A stretch of 64,000 bases of DNA, from the NCBI GenBank assembly GCA_030141605.1, contig JAQGDQ010000271.1, forward strand, positions 122,001-186,000, written 5' to 3'. Below the pieces are notes generated by a model that searched no databases, was not told where the DNA came from, and saw only the letters and a list, made by a program, of their open reading frames with translations. Source of the DNA: Tubiluchus corallicola. Its lineage: Eukaryota; Priapulida; Priapulimorpha; Priapulimorphida; Tubiluchidae. The position numbers and the translations under genes were made by a program. Shown piece by piece: positions 1 through 12,564 of this stretch (its first letter is position 1; every line of letters starts with the position of its first letter).

Positions 1-3000
1 CCAAATACCATTTTCCTGGCAGACTGGCTTAAGATCACTGGATGGCATGTACCCTGGCATGCATTCTATGTGCAAAGTTTGATTAACAGTATATGAATCA
101 AAATTTCTTTGACTGTTTGTGATTATTGGTACTCCACAAGTTATTAGTTCACATGACGGAAATTCCGTTTTCCATTTTCCAGAAGACAAACACTCGTTCT
201 GTGCTGATCCTCTTAGTCGATATCCGGGAATGCAGTGGAACAGCAAAACTCCCCCATACGTGAAATCATCCCCCAATATGTGGCCATGTGGTAGGTTAGG
301 CGGAAATAGACAGACTTTCTTAACACACTTTGCATCTACGCCGCTCCAGGTAGCATTATCCAAACAAGTTCGCATTTTATCTCCTAAAAGTTCATAGCCA
401 ACATTACACGAAATTGAAACCGTCGTATTGCTTGTGTAGTTTAAGGTGTCACTATTCACTCTACCATTATAAACTAGAGGTGGATTATCACACTGTACCG
501 GTAAACAATGAGGTACATCTCCTAGCCAAGAACCATCATTGTGACATCGTCTTTCAATAACATTCACCTGCATATTTTCATTACCTGCAAAATAAAAACC
601 TTTCATACATTCGTATGCTACAGTGTCGTCTAACAGATATCCGTCTCCATGCAATTTCCCATGTCGAATTGGCGGCGGTGGACCACAAGATATTTTGACA
701 CAAACCGGTTCCTCATTGCTCCATTCACCAGTTGACAGACAAGATCTTTTTACAGTACCTCGTATTTCATAACCTTTAATGCACATGTAAGAGACAGTGG
801 TGCCAAATGAATTTCCGTTTGTTGAGACAAACCCATGTTCTATGGACGCTAATTTATGGCATTGAATGGGTGTACAGTTGCCTTCTCCCACAGGATCACT
901 CCAGGTTCCATCTGCTAAGCATTTTGAAACCAACTTTTCTGTTTCTGCATATCCGATGTCGCAAACTAGAACGGCTTCTGAAGTGTAGTCATTATCAGTA
1001 TAATTAAAGTGTCCGTTATCAATAACAGGCATTGTTTCTGGTTTGCAGTTAATCTTAGTGCAAGATGATGGGGTTGATGACCATGTTCCGTTACGGGTAC
1101 ATGTAAGTTCAGTGTTCCCGATCGGATAATAGCCAGGATTGCAAGTGATCTTAATCACTTCGTCAGCAATCACAAACGAATCCATGCCTTCGTTACTGCC
1201 AAATACTTTCTTAGCAACTGAGCCATTTGAAATTTCGAAATCAATGAAACACTTGATTGGCTCACATTGTGGTTCAGTGCCTGTCCATGATCCACTATCG
1301 TCACACGTTCTTTGTTTTGATCCAGAAAGCTTATATTGGCTGAAACAGTGAAATTCAACTGTTGAGTTGTACACGGGGATTGTATCCTTGGACAAGTACA
1401 CAAACGAACCATGCTGTATTTCCGGTGCAGGGCAAATAACGCGTTCACATGTAGGTGGTTCTCCCGAGAATTGCTGAGACTCTTTGCAAAGTCTAGTTGC
1501 GTTACCATCAAGGAAGTATCCCTTGTCACACTCATACCAAATCCAGTCACCTTGGTGGACTACACTGCTGCTTGTCAACACCACACCATTATCAATTTCT
1601 TCTACTGTACATGTTACAGGTTTGCATGTTGGTGGCTCCGTGTCCCAGTCTCCAGTACTGGTGCAAGTTAGGTTTTCAGGACCTTCTAAAATAAATCCTG
1701 GTAAGCACGTATACGTAACAACATCCCCAAAAATCGAACCCCAGTCGTTGTGATGCCCATTTGGTATTGTATTTAGAAAAGGACACGCAACAGCAGAGCA
1801 TTCAGGGAGAGCTCCTGTCCATGTTTCATCTGCAAAACATTCCAGAAAATTTTGCGAGGAATTATTAAATGCATATCCTGTGCGACATTCATAAAAGACT
1901 CTGCTGCCATAAAGATATCTTAAATGATTGTTTATAATTTCTCCATTATAAATTTTTGGTGGATCAGTGCACGTTATTAAAACACATTCTCCTAGATAAC
2001 CACTCCAGCTTCCGTTTTCAGAACAATGTAATAACGAAGAAGGTTTTTCTACTGCTTTAAATCCTACATCACACACCAGTGTAGCACTGGAATTGACATT
2101 AAATTTTTTTGCAAACAAAATGCCGTTGGGTATAGTAGGTAGTGGGCCGCATAAGATTTCGATGCACGAGGCTGATTTGTTACTCCATGTTCCTGTGGTT
2201 AAGCAGGATCTTACAACTGGCCCTACCAAAAGGTACCCCTTTTTGCAAATGTATTTCACTTTGTCGCCAACAAAGTAAGTTGCATTTACTTCGTCTGTTT
2301 CGTTAATCCAGTGGGAATAAATCTTTTTATATTCACCGTTTTCTATTGTTTCTGGTTCGTTGCATAATTTATGTTTGCATAACGGCGTGGTGCCTGTCCA
2401 ATTTCCACCGAAGCCACAAACAACTTGTGGATGACCAAAGATCTCGTAACCATCGTTGCAAGAAAAATTGGCTTCACCTCCAATAGTGTTTGAGATTATG
2501 TTCACGGCTCCATGTTTAGGTGCATCTAAAATTCCACACTTGATTAATTCGCATTTTGGCAAGAGCTCGTTCCATTCTCCACTGTGCAAACATTTTACTG
2601 ATTCGGGTCCAATTAGTTCATATCCTGCTTCACAGAAAAATGCAACAGTAGAATCGTACGAAACATCATTACCAATGTGAAAACCGTTTTCAACAGGTGA
2701 AAGTTCGGTGCAGTTAATGATGTTACAGACAGGTAAATCACCCGCCCACATGCCATCTTCTGTGCATCTTAGAAGAACAGGATGCGAGATTTCAAAACCA
2801 TTATCACATTCATACTCCACTGTTGTGTTATACACGTAATTTCCAACCACTTGAGAAACAATAGTTGCGTTTGCTATTTCTGTGAGCTCAGTACAGACAA
2901 CTTGTTCGCATTTTGGAAACTCATTCCAGTTACCAATTTCGCTACAGAACAGAGTGTTTGTTCCATTTATACGATAACCTTTTTCGCACGCAAGTACGAT

Positions 3001-6000
3001 TTCTTCGCCAACTTCGTAGTTTGTTCTTGTCTTGTTACGCACGTAGGAATGTTGCAAAAGTGAGGGACGACTGCACAGTGTCTTATTACAGATCGGAGGA
3101 GCACCATCCCAGTTTCCATTTTGGTCGCAATTGGATGAAACGTCTCCTAGTAAGTGATATCCATAGTTACAATTGTATGTTACCAATGACCCAATGGCCA
3201 GGTTGCTATACGTAGCAGCGCCATATTCAGGGGTCAAAGGGATTGGGCATAAGATTTCAACACATTTTGGTACTTTGCCTGACCAGTTGCCATAATGTGT
3301 ACAGACTATTAAGCTGTCACCTTCAAGTTTATATCCTTCAAGGCATTCATATGTCACATTATCATTGAAATGATACGAATCCTGCATAGTGGTATTATAA
3401 CTGTGTTCAGTTGTCGGTGGTGGTTTACATTTCATAGGTTGGCAATGTGACGTGTTGATCCAGCTCCAAATACCAACGTTACTGTCCGCCAGACATCGTA
3501 CAGTGGCAGAGATATTGTTCATTTTGTAGCCCTTGTCACACTGATATTCTACAACAGTACCATATGGAAAACTTGTTTTATTATTGGTAAAGTGAGCAAA
3601 CGGCAGCTGAGGAGGCGAAGAGCATGTGATTAGCTGACATTTTCCAGGTATGCCAGACCAGTTTCCATCCTTACTGCAAATTAATGAACTGTTCTTGTCG
3701 TCGTAGTAACCCTCAGTGCACTTTAAATACAGCCTGCTGCCATAAGAAAAGCTTGAACCCATCCATTTTCCATGTAATATATCGACTGGTTGACCACACG
3801 TTATTTCTTCACAAAAAGGAAATGAGGAATTCCATCTTCCGGAATTTTCACAACGCAGTATCGTTGAACCTTGCAGCTGGTAACCCTCATCACATTCATA
3901 CATAATTAGAGAATCTACTGTTGATATTTTGTCATGTGGCATTTCAGATATTAGTTGACCATGATTTATTAACTCAGGGTTTGGACATCGAATGATTTGA
4001 CACGAAGGAACAACAGGCTGCCACTTTCCAGTTTCACCAACTAAAGTGCACGTGACTTTTGCTGAACCTGTCATTTTGTATCCTTTATTGCAAACATAAT
4101 TAACCTTGTCGCCAATAAGATTTCCATCATAATAAGTGAATTTCCCATTATCAATCACAGGTGGAGCATCACAAGTGATTCTTTCACATTCTGGTACCTC
4201 ATCCCATGTTGCATTCAGTTGGCACACAGATTTCGATGGTCCAATAAGCCTGTACCCAGTAATGCACGAAAACCAACTTGTAGCACCGATGTAGGTATCC
4301 TGGTTGCTTACTTCGCCATTGGAAAGAGATATTTCAGGACAACGTGGCTCAAAGCAAACTGGTGGTGGAGCACTCAGTGTACCATCTAATTCACACACTG
4401 CAGAATGTGCTCCATGAAATGTGTAGCCTTCATTACACGTGAACAAGACATGCTTGCCAACTGTCAATAAGCCATCGAACAAAACATTGCCATTTTCCGG
4501 ACGCTCTGGTGGTACACAGGTAATTAATAGACAAACAGGAGGTGGATTTTTCCACTCACCTGTCTCCAAACAAACAGTTTTTGGTTCACCTAAAAGTCTG
4601 TAGCCACTTTTACATGTAAAGGTGGCCAACGAACCATTCAATTTCGTTTCTCCATTTTCAATATCAGGCAATGGTTGACAGGTTTTCTCACAGACTGGTA
4701 ATGGATGGTCCCATTCAAAGTTATCTTGGCAATATAATCTGTCCATACCTCTCGCTCGGAAGCCATCGTCACATATTACCCGAATGAAATTTCCGGGAGC
4801 GAGATCGTCGTAAACAATCCGTCCATTCTCAGGCTGCAATGGCAAGCAGCAAATTGTCTCCTTTACGCATTCACAATCTATGCTTTCCCGAACTGACCAA
4901 TGACCATCATCACCGCAGTTATTGAAAAGCATTGCACCTTCTTTGGCTTGAGATCCGATTGCGCAATTATAGAGAACGAAAGCGCCAGATTTCCACCGTG
5001 TACCTTGAAGCAGGGTTGCTACGACGTTACGACCAATTGGAGGTGGTCCACAATCCGGCGGTTCACAATAAGGATCACTTCCGCTCCACTGCATCCGACG
5101 AAGATCACACTGTCTTGCTGATGGTCCAACAAGATTGTACGGTGCATCACAAGTATAATATGCAGTAAGCTCATACACTTCGGTTTGTCCATTTTCAATC
5201 TGTGGCAGTTCGCGGCACATTCTACCCAAATTTTTGCACGAAGGTGCAACGCCTGACCATGTCCCATCAGACAGGCATGTTCGAGTGCGAGCACCGTGTA
5301 AGACGTATCCTGCATAGCAGCGGTAAGTGGCATTGAATCCCTCAACAATCTTGTCCACTTCAATCAGACCGCCATCAAAGTAACTCTCTGTGAGATTCTG
5401 ACAAAGCTTTGCACAGGTTGGGAGGTTTGTGACGTTCCAGCCGTGATGAGCATTGCACGCGATTTCTGCTTCGCCAGAAGATGGCGCATAGCCTGACTTG
5501 CAGATAAATTCTCCATAGCTGGTTGTCGTCTGGATCAAAGACACGGAACCTCGCTCTTTTATTTCATGAGTTTGTTGATAAGTCCAATAAAAGTTTGCAT
5601 TCTTTACAATAGGTGGCGCTGTGCAATCCTGTAAACAGTCATATTTTTCTGGATTATCCCATTCGTCCTCCCCACACGTTGGAGGTTTGCAATACGGCGT
5701 CTCACCGTCCAGTTTTCCCGTCTCAGAATTGCATTTCCTTTTTGAAGGACCCATCAGTGTATAATTGTCATTACAGTGATAGAAAACAACAGCGTCCTTC
5801 ACTACGACAAAACCGTTTTCTGGTATTTCCGGATCCTTGCAAATCATGTCTTGCATGTCTTGATTTTCAACACAAGTGGGAGGGTCTCCGGTCCATAGAC
5901 CATCAGATTGGCAAATTCTCGTGGGTGTTCCTTTCAATCTGTACCCAACATTGCAAAAGTAATTACCAGAAGCTCCTTCGGTTAAGCCGTTTAGGACAAT

Positions 6001-6413
6001 TTCGCCATTTTGGAATTCGCTCAAGGTTATATTTTCGCACTGACGCCCGCAAACAAGCAAATTGCTAACATTCCAGCCATTGTCTTCAAAACAGACTATA
6101 TAAGAGTTTCCCTTTTGTTGACTATAGCCCTCATCACATTTAAAACGCACAGCAGATGAATAAAAACTGTTGCTAATATTGTTAATACTGTCGATCCATA
6201 TAAACTCTGCATGTTCGACCATAGGTGGCGTCGTACAATCTGGTAGGCAAGAATAGTTTGCTGGTTTCCATACTTGGTCCTTGCACAGTAAGCGCAGCGA
6301 TGATGGTTTGTGACCTGTGGCACAGGTGAGTGTGAGAGTTGTTCCTTCTTGATGAAAACTTTCAAATGAGTTCATCCAGCCATTTTCTGGATCAGCCGGT
6401 TTTACGCACATCC
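1..6413 (-). CDS. Giant exon of about 35 tandem sushi/CCP modules (partial protein)
   Basis: I read the minus strand triplet by triplet from 6411 to 1 and found no stop: about 2,137 codons open, and the frame leaves the window at base 1. The exon begins at 6413 after an AG acceptor (6415-6414, ...TATTTCAG). The protein is a continuous string of roughly 60-residue modules, each with four spaced Cys, a Gly-Tyr around the third quarter and a late G-x-W before the last Cys, which is the CCP/sushi signature. I count about 35 modules; one near 5640-5700 is shortened. Many N-x-S/T sequons point to a secreted or cell-surface protein. CCP modules bind proteins in complement regulation, adhesion and matrix contexts. 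Similar arrays occur in SVEP1-like, CSMD-like and complement-receptor-like proteins, and without the flanking domains I cannot choose. One exon holding all modules is unusual, since CCP genes usually have about one exon per module. The signal peptide and C-terminus are not seen. Confidence 0.93.
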
Positions 6414-6434
6414 CTGAAATAGCATTTCACATGT

Positions 6435-6719
6435 TTGAGTCAAACTGTTAGCAATGCTAATCATAACGATTTATCAAAGAACTGTAAGCCGAAGTTATTT
6501 ACTGAATATAGAAAAGCATTGAGGCGAATCTTAAACTTGCCTAGAAACTCTCATTCCAGCATGACATTGTGTATTGCTGATACATATCCTCTAGATATAC
6601 TCTACCGTAAGCGAATTTTGAAGATCCAATGTAACATAAATTTATCTGTTAATCCAGTTCTTTGCTCATTGACTGTGTTAAATAACTATACTTTGTTGGT
6701 GTCAAGCAATTTAATCTAG
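6435..6719 (+). pseudogene. CR1-like LINE fragment (C-terminal region)
   Basis: A 94-residue open stretch contains RKALRRILNLPRNSHS followed by a LYRKRILK motif. This matches the segment after the reverse transcriptase in CR1/L2-like non-LTR retrotransposons (pattern RK..R..LNLP..THS). No RT core is attached. It lies just upstream of the CCP exon, inside its presumed intron and on the opposite strand. It is a dead fragment, not a host gene. Confidence 0.6.
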
Positions 6720-7186
6720 CATTCTATAATTATTTGTTTTCTTTTCGCATTTTTACAAACACGCATTTCCTGAAAGTGTTTAAAACGAAGCCAGCATTAG
6801 TCATGTGACCTAAGCTTTAGTAGTATACGCCACCTATCAATCACACTTGTTTTTACACGTAGTTAGATTTTCTGTTGCCGCTATGCTGATCATGCTGTTT
6901 GGTGATACTTGCTTTGCTTTGTCTATTTTGTTACAATTTAACAGTCACTAGTTGTATCTTCAAGCCAAAGTTGTCATCAGTAAATGTAAGTCACCATCTA
7001 CTTTAATAATTAGTTAATAGTTTAAATTGGTTAGAATTGCTTCAAATCTCTAGAATCATAAAGTAATAATTTGTGTTTCAGTCTTCTTAAATCTAACTTT
7101 TCATTTTGTCTAAATAGTAATAAGCTTTAGCACGTTCTTAAGCACTTTTTATGATCTGTTATTTTAATAAATTGCAGGTCTATCAC

Positions 7187-7293
7187 GCAGTTCAATACTG
7201 ATTTTTGCCGTTTCTTTGCCTGGACTGGGCGCATCCACAATACTCGTATCGTCAGAAACCGTAATATGAGCCACCATGCTTATGCTTATAGAC
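7187..7293 (-). CDS. Candidate upstream exon of the CCP gene
   Basis: On the minus strand a 107-bp block lies between an AG acceptor (...TTGACAG ending at 7294) and a GTGATAG donor at 7186. It is open in the frame reading about 35 residues, with the stretch HITVSDDTSIVDAP and later KISIEL. It is richer in GC than its surroundings. It ends with one spare base, and the CCP exon begins with two, so the phases fit across a 773-bp intron (7186-6414). The plus strand also has an acceptor-like site at 7178 and an open frame here, so strand is not certain. I see no known domain. No signal-peptide exon was identified further upstream. Confidence 0.35.
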
Positions 7294-7478
7294 CTGTCAA
7301 CATAATAACATACATTCTGCTCTGGACTTTGCATAATAATTCAAGGTTTCACAGTTAATGAAATCATTGAAATGTTGTATTCGCTACTAACAGCATAATG
7401 TATATACCAATGTAAATAGCACTACTTACAATATTATATATTACATGTAATGCATTATTATGTATGAATAAAGATGAT

Positions 7479-7498
7479 ATATATATATATATATATAA
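7479..7498. repeat. (TA)n microsatellite
   Basis: A short pure TA run; a second lies at 7796-7814. Between 7300 and 7510 nothing else is recognisable apart from AT-rich sequence. Confidence 0.8.
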
Positions 7499-7520
7499 TA
7501 CGTTAATCTTTAGTTGCTGA

Positions 7521-7685
7521 AATGTTCCTTAAGGAATTCTTGTGTGATCGCGTTGGTGCTATTAGTGAGGCTGGTCATGGCGCTGGAGTTGGTGATGATG
7601 ACAGCGGCAATGTAATGGTGTCGAGATCACAGCGGTACGGCAGAAATGATTACAATGAAGTTGGTTATGATTACATACGTTTATA
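7521..7685 (+). other. GC-rich island with 54-codon ORF, possible exon
   Basis: After an acceptor-like TCTTTAG (ending at 7513) an ATG at 7521 opens 54 codons, rich in Gly and Asp (including GVGDDDSGN), to a stop at 7685. The block is more GC-rich than the flanking AT-rich DNA. The minus strand also has a shorter open stretch here with C-ending codons. It may be an exon on either strand, or captured gene sequence. I recognise no family. Confidence 0.25.
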
Positions 7686-7699
7686 AGAAAATATTTGTA

Positions 7700-8030
7700 G
7701 AACAAAACTTGATTATCTTGATTCCTTAGTTACTTCAGTATTGTATTTTTAAGTACAAATGTTAGGTATTAAAGACGAAATATTGTTTATCAATTATATA
7801 TATATATATATATAATAATCTATATTTGCCATTAAATTGCATTGATAATCACTGATAAAAACTTTACAGAGATGATCAATCAGTGTTAGTTAATAAAAAC
7901 TTACACTGCTAAAGGCAAATGCGTCAGTGCAATCTAAACTACCGTGCAGTAATGGAAAGTAACGACGAATAAAATCAAACATATTTACAACTAAGCATAA
8001 AAAATGAAAAAATTATGATTTAATTAATAT
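7700..8030. other. AT-rich non-coding stretch
   Basis: Only a TA microsatellite at 7796-7814 and AT-rich sequence; no convincing ORF. Confidence 0.6.
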
Positions 8031-8032
8031 GG

Positions 8033-8390
8033 CCATGGATATATGAATTCTGAATTAGTGTGTATGTTGTCGCACTGGTTTGATGGTATTTCATATCTGG
8101 TTAATATTAGTGATTTTAATTTTGTTTTAAAAGCTGATAGGGACTTGATTTGTTTAACCTGTAATGGTAAAGAATTCCAAAGTAGAATTGCTTGCTTGAT
8201 TACAGAGCTCGTTAAATAGTGGGTATTTGTCCTAAATTGTTTTAGATTACTTGTTCTGGAAGTTTTCGTAATTACGATAATTGATTGTAATTAAAGCAAA
8301 TCATTAAAGCTGTTTAATTTTGGTAATATATCTTTAATCATATCGCTTACATAGAATATGGTCTAAAATTGCTTATCGACTACAGTTACA
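8033..8390 (-). pseudogene. CR1-like LINE C-terminal relic
   Basis: Minus-strand translation from about 8257 down gives LLWNSLPLQVKQIKSLSAFK followed by K-rich sequence. This is the conserved C-terminal block (LWNSLP..V...S...FK..L) that follows the RT domain in many non-LTR retrotransposons. A shorter related stretch with DILPKLNSFNDLL continues in another frame at 8300-8390. Frame breaks show that it is dead. Confidence 0.65.
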
Positions 8391-8512
8391 ATCAAATCAT
8401 TAGAGCCGTTTAATACTCTTGTGTATTCGTTGTCTCATGCAGTCGCAATATATGGCCTCCAATCAATTATAATGCTATTTTAATATAGCTCTATGTAAAT
8501 TAAACATACACT

Positions 8513-8810
8513 GTGGTCGTTTCTTCTCCTCTTTTCCTTCTTACTATCCCTAATCTTACTATTTTTTCCATTCCATCATATCTACTAACCCTAACCATTC
8601 TTTCATTCACTCATCCTCCCCTCCTTTCCTTCTTCCTATCCCTTATCTTACTATTTTTTTCCATTCCATCATGTCTACTAATCCTAACCATTCTTTCATT
8701 CACTCATCCTCCCCTCCTTTCCTTCTTCCTATCCCTAATCTTACTATTTTTTCCATTCCATCATGTCTGCTAACCCTAGCCATTCTTTCATTCACTCATT
8801 TGTGCCACCC
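8513..8810. repeat. 92-bp tandem repeat, about 3 copies
   Basis: A pyrimidine-rich unit of about 92-93 bp; the landmark CCATTCCATCAT recurs at 8568, 8661 and 8753. The repeat creates open frames rich in L, S and F that are not genes. Confidence 0.85.
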
Positions 8811-8869
8811 TAACAAGCCAAGCTTTCAAGGTGTCATACAGCAACTCTTTTATTTGGTTAATTTGACTT

Positions 8870-8975
8870 CATCAACGTTTTTTTACCTATACTGTTTCTT
8901 TTTGTTGCAATAATTTTGTATGTTCATGTATTGTATATGTATTGCTGGAGTGAAATAAATTGATTGATTGATTAA
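8870..8975 (+). mobile_element. LINE 3' tail with (TTGA)n end
   Basis: An AT-rich 3' UTR-like stretch ends in GTGAAATAAATTGATTGATTGATT. A short TTGA microsatellite is the usual 3' terminus of CR1/L2-type LINEs. No coding part is attached. Confidence 0.5.
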
Positions 8976-8982
8976 TTATATA

Positions 8983-9582
8983 GTTTTACATGTCAAATGT
9001 AGACACAGGAAAGTTCAAATGTGACTTAGGTAAGTCAAATGTAGATGCGGTACTTTGAATAAATAGGTAATTAACTCATTTAAGTGCAAATTACAAAAAG
9101 ATAAACCAAAGAGAGTCATCGCCTCTTTCATAACTTTGAAAAATGTGTTGTTCATCCCTTCCCAATGAACAGTGAATCACTAATTAGTTTAGGTAATGCA
9201 TTAGCACTGCATTAATGAATTAGTTTCTCTCAATAAGCATTGTTTATTTTAAGAATGTATTGTTTTCTCTAATAGTTCCAATGGTATGTAAAGTTTGCAG
9301 AATATTAGTGAACTATTAGTAGACCTACAAAGTTATTATTTTAACAACAGTTATTAAATTAAGATTAAAGGAGATTAAATTTAACACCCCTAAAATTTAC
9401 CACCTATCCACATTTGACTTGACATGTGTCTACATTTGACTTACCAAAAACGCTTAAGATTTCTTGAAAACCATTGTTAACACATTTGAACTACCAAAGT
9501 CTACATTTGAGTTACCAAGACACATTTGAATTACCTAAATCTACATTTGAGTTAACGCAGGTCTACATTTGACATGTAAAAC
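8983..9582. mobile_element. Foldback/MITE-like element with subrepeats
   Basis: The left end GTTTTACATGTCAAATGTAG is matched in inverted orientation by the right end (CTACATTTGACATGTAAAAC at 9563-9582). Inside both arms the motif TCAAATGTAGAC or TCAAATGTG recurs every roughly 20-25 bp. TATA occurs on both flanks, a possible target duplication. No ORF; non-autonomous. Confidence 0.7.
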
Positions 9583-9795
9583 CTATATTGCTTACACATA
9601 ACATGGTCTACCCATACTTACCCTTTGCAGTCGTAATGAGTAAAAAACACCAGGCATACACAAACAGCATCGTTGCATACAGCTGCTAAAATTCCTACAA
9701 AGCTTCATTCGCTAACGTAATAAGAAAGCAAAGGCGGAAATAGGATCTTTTCTCTTGCAAACGTAATAATTTCGTTCACATTAGTTCAAGAATTT

Positions 9796-9878
9796 CATTG
9801 TTCATATTAATAACCGATGAAGCAGGAATTCACATTGTTCATATTAATAACCGATGAAGCAGGAATTCACATTGTTCG
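9796..9878. repeat. 37-bp tandem duplication
   Basis: A 37-bp block starting CATTGTTCATATTAATAACC occurs at 9796 and 9833, with a partial third start at 9870. Confidence 0.85.
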
Positions 9879-10197
9879 TATTACGTGTTCAGCACGTTGA
9901 ATGAATTTTATGAAAAGAAGCCACTGCCCTAATTACTGTTGTGAACACAGCAAACAAACAATCTTGTGCTGGTACTATATAGCAGTTGCAAAACTAGGCG
10001 AAACTTTCACGGATGCTGGTAGTATCTATCGAGCTGTAACACAATACTGTCTATAAAGTCATTAATCATGAAAAGCGGATCTTAGTGTGACCGTTCAATT
10101 GCCACCCAAATGCAGCTGCAATACAGCAAAAAGGCGGAGGGCGAGAGGGTGGCAGTTTAGAAAAAGGACAAACAAGTCGTTTTAATCGAACTGTAAT

Positions 10198-10925
10198 GGC
10201 GCGTTCAGACGTAGAGACTTCTCTCGCAACTTGTTATGCAACTTCTCTGTGAGGGAAAATTTTACGTGTGAACGGCTTGGCAATTTCTCTATCAGCTTGT
10301 TGCGAGAGAAGTTGGCAAGCCGTTCGCACGTGCAACAAGTTGCGAGAGAGGTTGCCAAGCCGTTCACACGTGCAACAAGTTGCGAGAGAAGTTGGCAAGC
10401 CGTTCACACGTGCAACAAGTTGCGAGAGAAGTTGACAAGCCGTTCACACGTTGCAACAAGTTGCGAGAGAAGTCGCCAAGCCGTTCACACGTTGCAACAA
10501 GTTGCGAGAGAAGTTGCCAAGCCGTTCACACGTTGCAACAAGTTGCGAGAAAAGTTGCCAAGCCGTTCACACGTTGCAACAAGTTGCGAGACAAGTTGCC
10601 AAGCCGTTCACACGTGCAACAAGTTGCGAGAGAAGTTGGCAAGCCGTTCACACGTGCAACAAGTTGCGAGAGAAGTTGACAAGCCGTTCACACGTTGCAA
10701 CAAGTTGCGAGAGAAGTCGCCAAGCCGTTCACACGTTGCAACAAGTTGCGAGAGAAGTTGCCAAGCCGTTCACACGTTGCAACAAGTTGCGAGAAAAGTT
10801 GCCAAGCCGTTCACACGTGCAACAAGTTGCGAGAGAACTTGCCAAACCGTTCACACGTTGCAACTTTACTCTCAGAGAGAAGTTGCCCAACAAGTTGCGA
10901 GAGATGTCTCTACGTCTGAATAAGC
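10198..10925 (+). mobile_element. Asymmetric foldback element with 41-bp repeats (copy 1)
   Basis: Ends are inverted: GTTCAGACGTAGAGACTTCT on the left and ...GTCTCTACGTCTGAA on the right. A short left arm reads in one orientation (10198-10300). The rest is about 14 tandem units of 40-41 bp carrying GCGAGAGAAGTTG and GCCGTTCACACG in the other orientation. All three frames stay open because the unit lacks stops, so the long ORFs here (up to 230 codons) are artefacts. The layout suggests a MITE whose right terminal arm was amplified. A mirror-image relative lies at 14885-15600. Confidence 0.75.
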
Positions 10926-11109
10926 CATACCATTCGAGCTGCTACCAGGCTGCAGAACGATGAAATTTAACTGCACATGTTTTATAATCAAAAGTTCATC
11001 TCTTTAATTATTCATAAATTTCAAGATTACGTTTTAATGATAGAAGGAGAGCGATAAATAGAATAAAATTAACTAAATTTTAAAACCAAATTTTCCCGAA
11101 GAGAGTATG

Positions 11110-11185
11110 CGTGAAAAAGTTGGATTTGAACTAGGAACCTTTGGACTAAAATCGACTGCCATGATCACTTAGCCCAAGTTACTAC
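11110..11185 (-). mobile_element. tRNA-derived SINE head (probable)
   Basis: On the minus strand a B-box-like AGTTCAAATCC (11132-11122) lies about 35-40 bases after an A-box-like GGGCTAAGTGATCATGG. Arm pairing is imperfect, so this is a tRNA-related SINE promoter rather than a functional tRNA gene. Confidence 0.4.
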
Positions 11186-11321
11186 GACATTTCGTAGTTC
11201 AATCCTCATAGGTCAACAAACAGTTTAGCATTTCCAAGTATTAGCTTAGTCACGCTAGAGTGATTACAATCTAAACAGATTATATTTGTTTAATTAAATC
11301 AGAGCCTGAAAAAATCCTTGA

Positions 11322-11607
<286 letters not shown>

Positions 11608-11609
11608 TA

Positions 11610-12560
11610 ATTCTGAGAGAAATTTTATCCCAAAGTTCAACAATTATGGGCTTGTTCAACCATTACCCTGTAATTAAGATTATAAATAATTCAATTATTA
11701 AATTATGACACTGAAATGACCTGTGGTCAGAGGTTCTAAGCACATAGATGTTCCAGATTTCTAATGGAGCAACGATAAAAGAGCTGACCACGAAATGCAC
11801 AATGTGCAGTCGAATTTGCAATCTGTCAAGTGAGTTAAAGGAAAAAGCAACCCCAGTTTTGAACGACATTCAGCATATTTTAAAATGCACTTACAAATAT
11901 TGAAATTACCACACAATATACACACACATAAAATCCCTTGCTTAAAAATGCAAAACAAATTTAAATCATTCGTATCTCCCGTCAAACAAAGCTCGCCAAA
12001 TTTGGGGCACATTTAACAAAAAATGACGTAAGCTGGTGGACAGCATGAAGACACGCGTAACAAAACTTCTGCGGTTCACTAAAAAAATTCCGCTATTCTG
12101 ACCGACTAAATTTTCATATTTAACCGTGTTTACGTTACGAATGAACGTCTAAAGTGCTTACGTAGCTTTAACCTACTGGCGTATACCTCAAAATGTGTAA
12201 GTACTTTATTACTTACAGATAAGCATGAAATTCTGCGAGGATATCTAACAGAACTCACATTTATCTTGCTAAAATAATTATTCAGTTACTTTGCTCTCGT
12301 TAGCTAGCGGAGTTGGATTTTGTCATATTATCGCTGGCAACTGGCTTTCTTTACATAGTGGGTAACGGTGTTCAACAAACATAAAAAAATAGCGTTAATA
12401 ATCTCTTGTTTGACGTTTTGAAGTTGTTTGTAGTTGATAATAGTAGTTGACTATAATATAATAATTTTACTCTCATTGCAAATATTCAATTTATTTTGTT
12501 ATAAACTTACTGTAAAACTTGTTTCTTTCGATTTTTATCACTTCGTTGTTAGCGCTATTA
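11610..12560. other. No gene recognised
   Basis: Short ORFs only (68 and 83 codons on the minus strand) with no recognisable motif. AT-rich. Confidence 0.5.
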
Positions 12561-12564
12561 AATT

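Noticed and set aside
1170-1550. 126-codon minus-strand ORF and many plus-strand ORFs between 119 and 6068
   Set aside because: They are shadows in other frames of the CCP exon, whose true frame has no stop across the whole region.
10231-10963. ORFs of 230, 170 and 99 codons with Arg/Ser/His-rich repeats
   Set aside because: All three frames are open because the 41-bp unit lacks stops; no gene signals. The same applies to 14848-15608.
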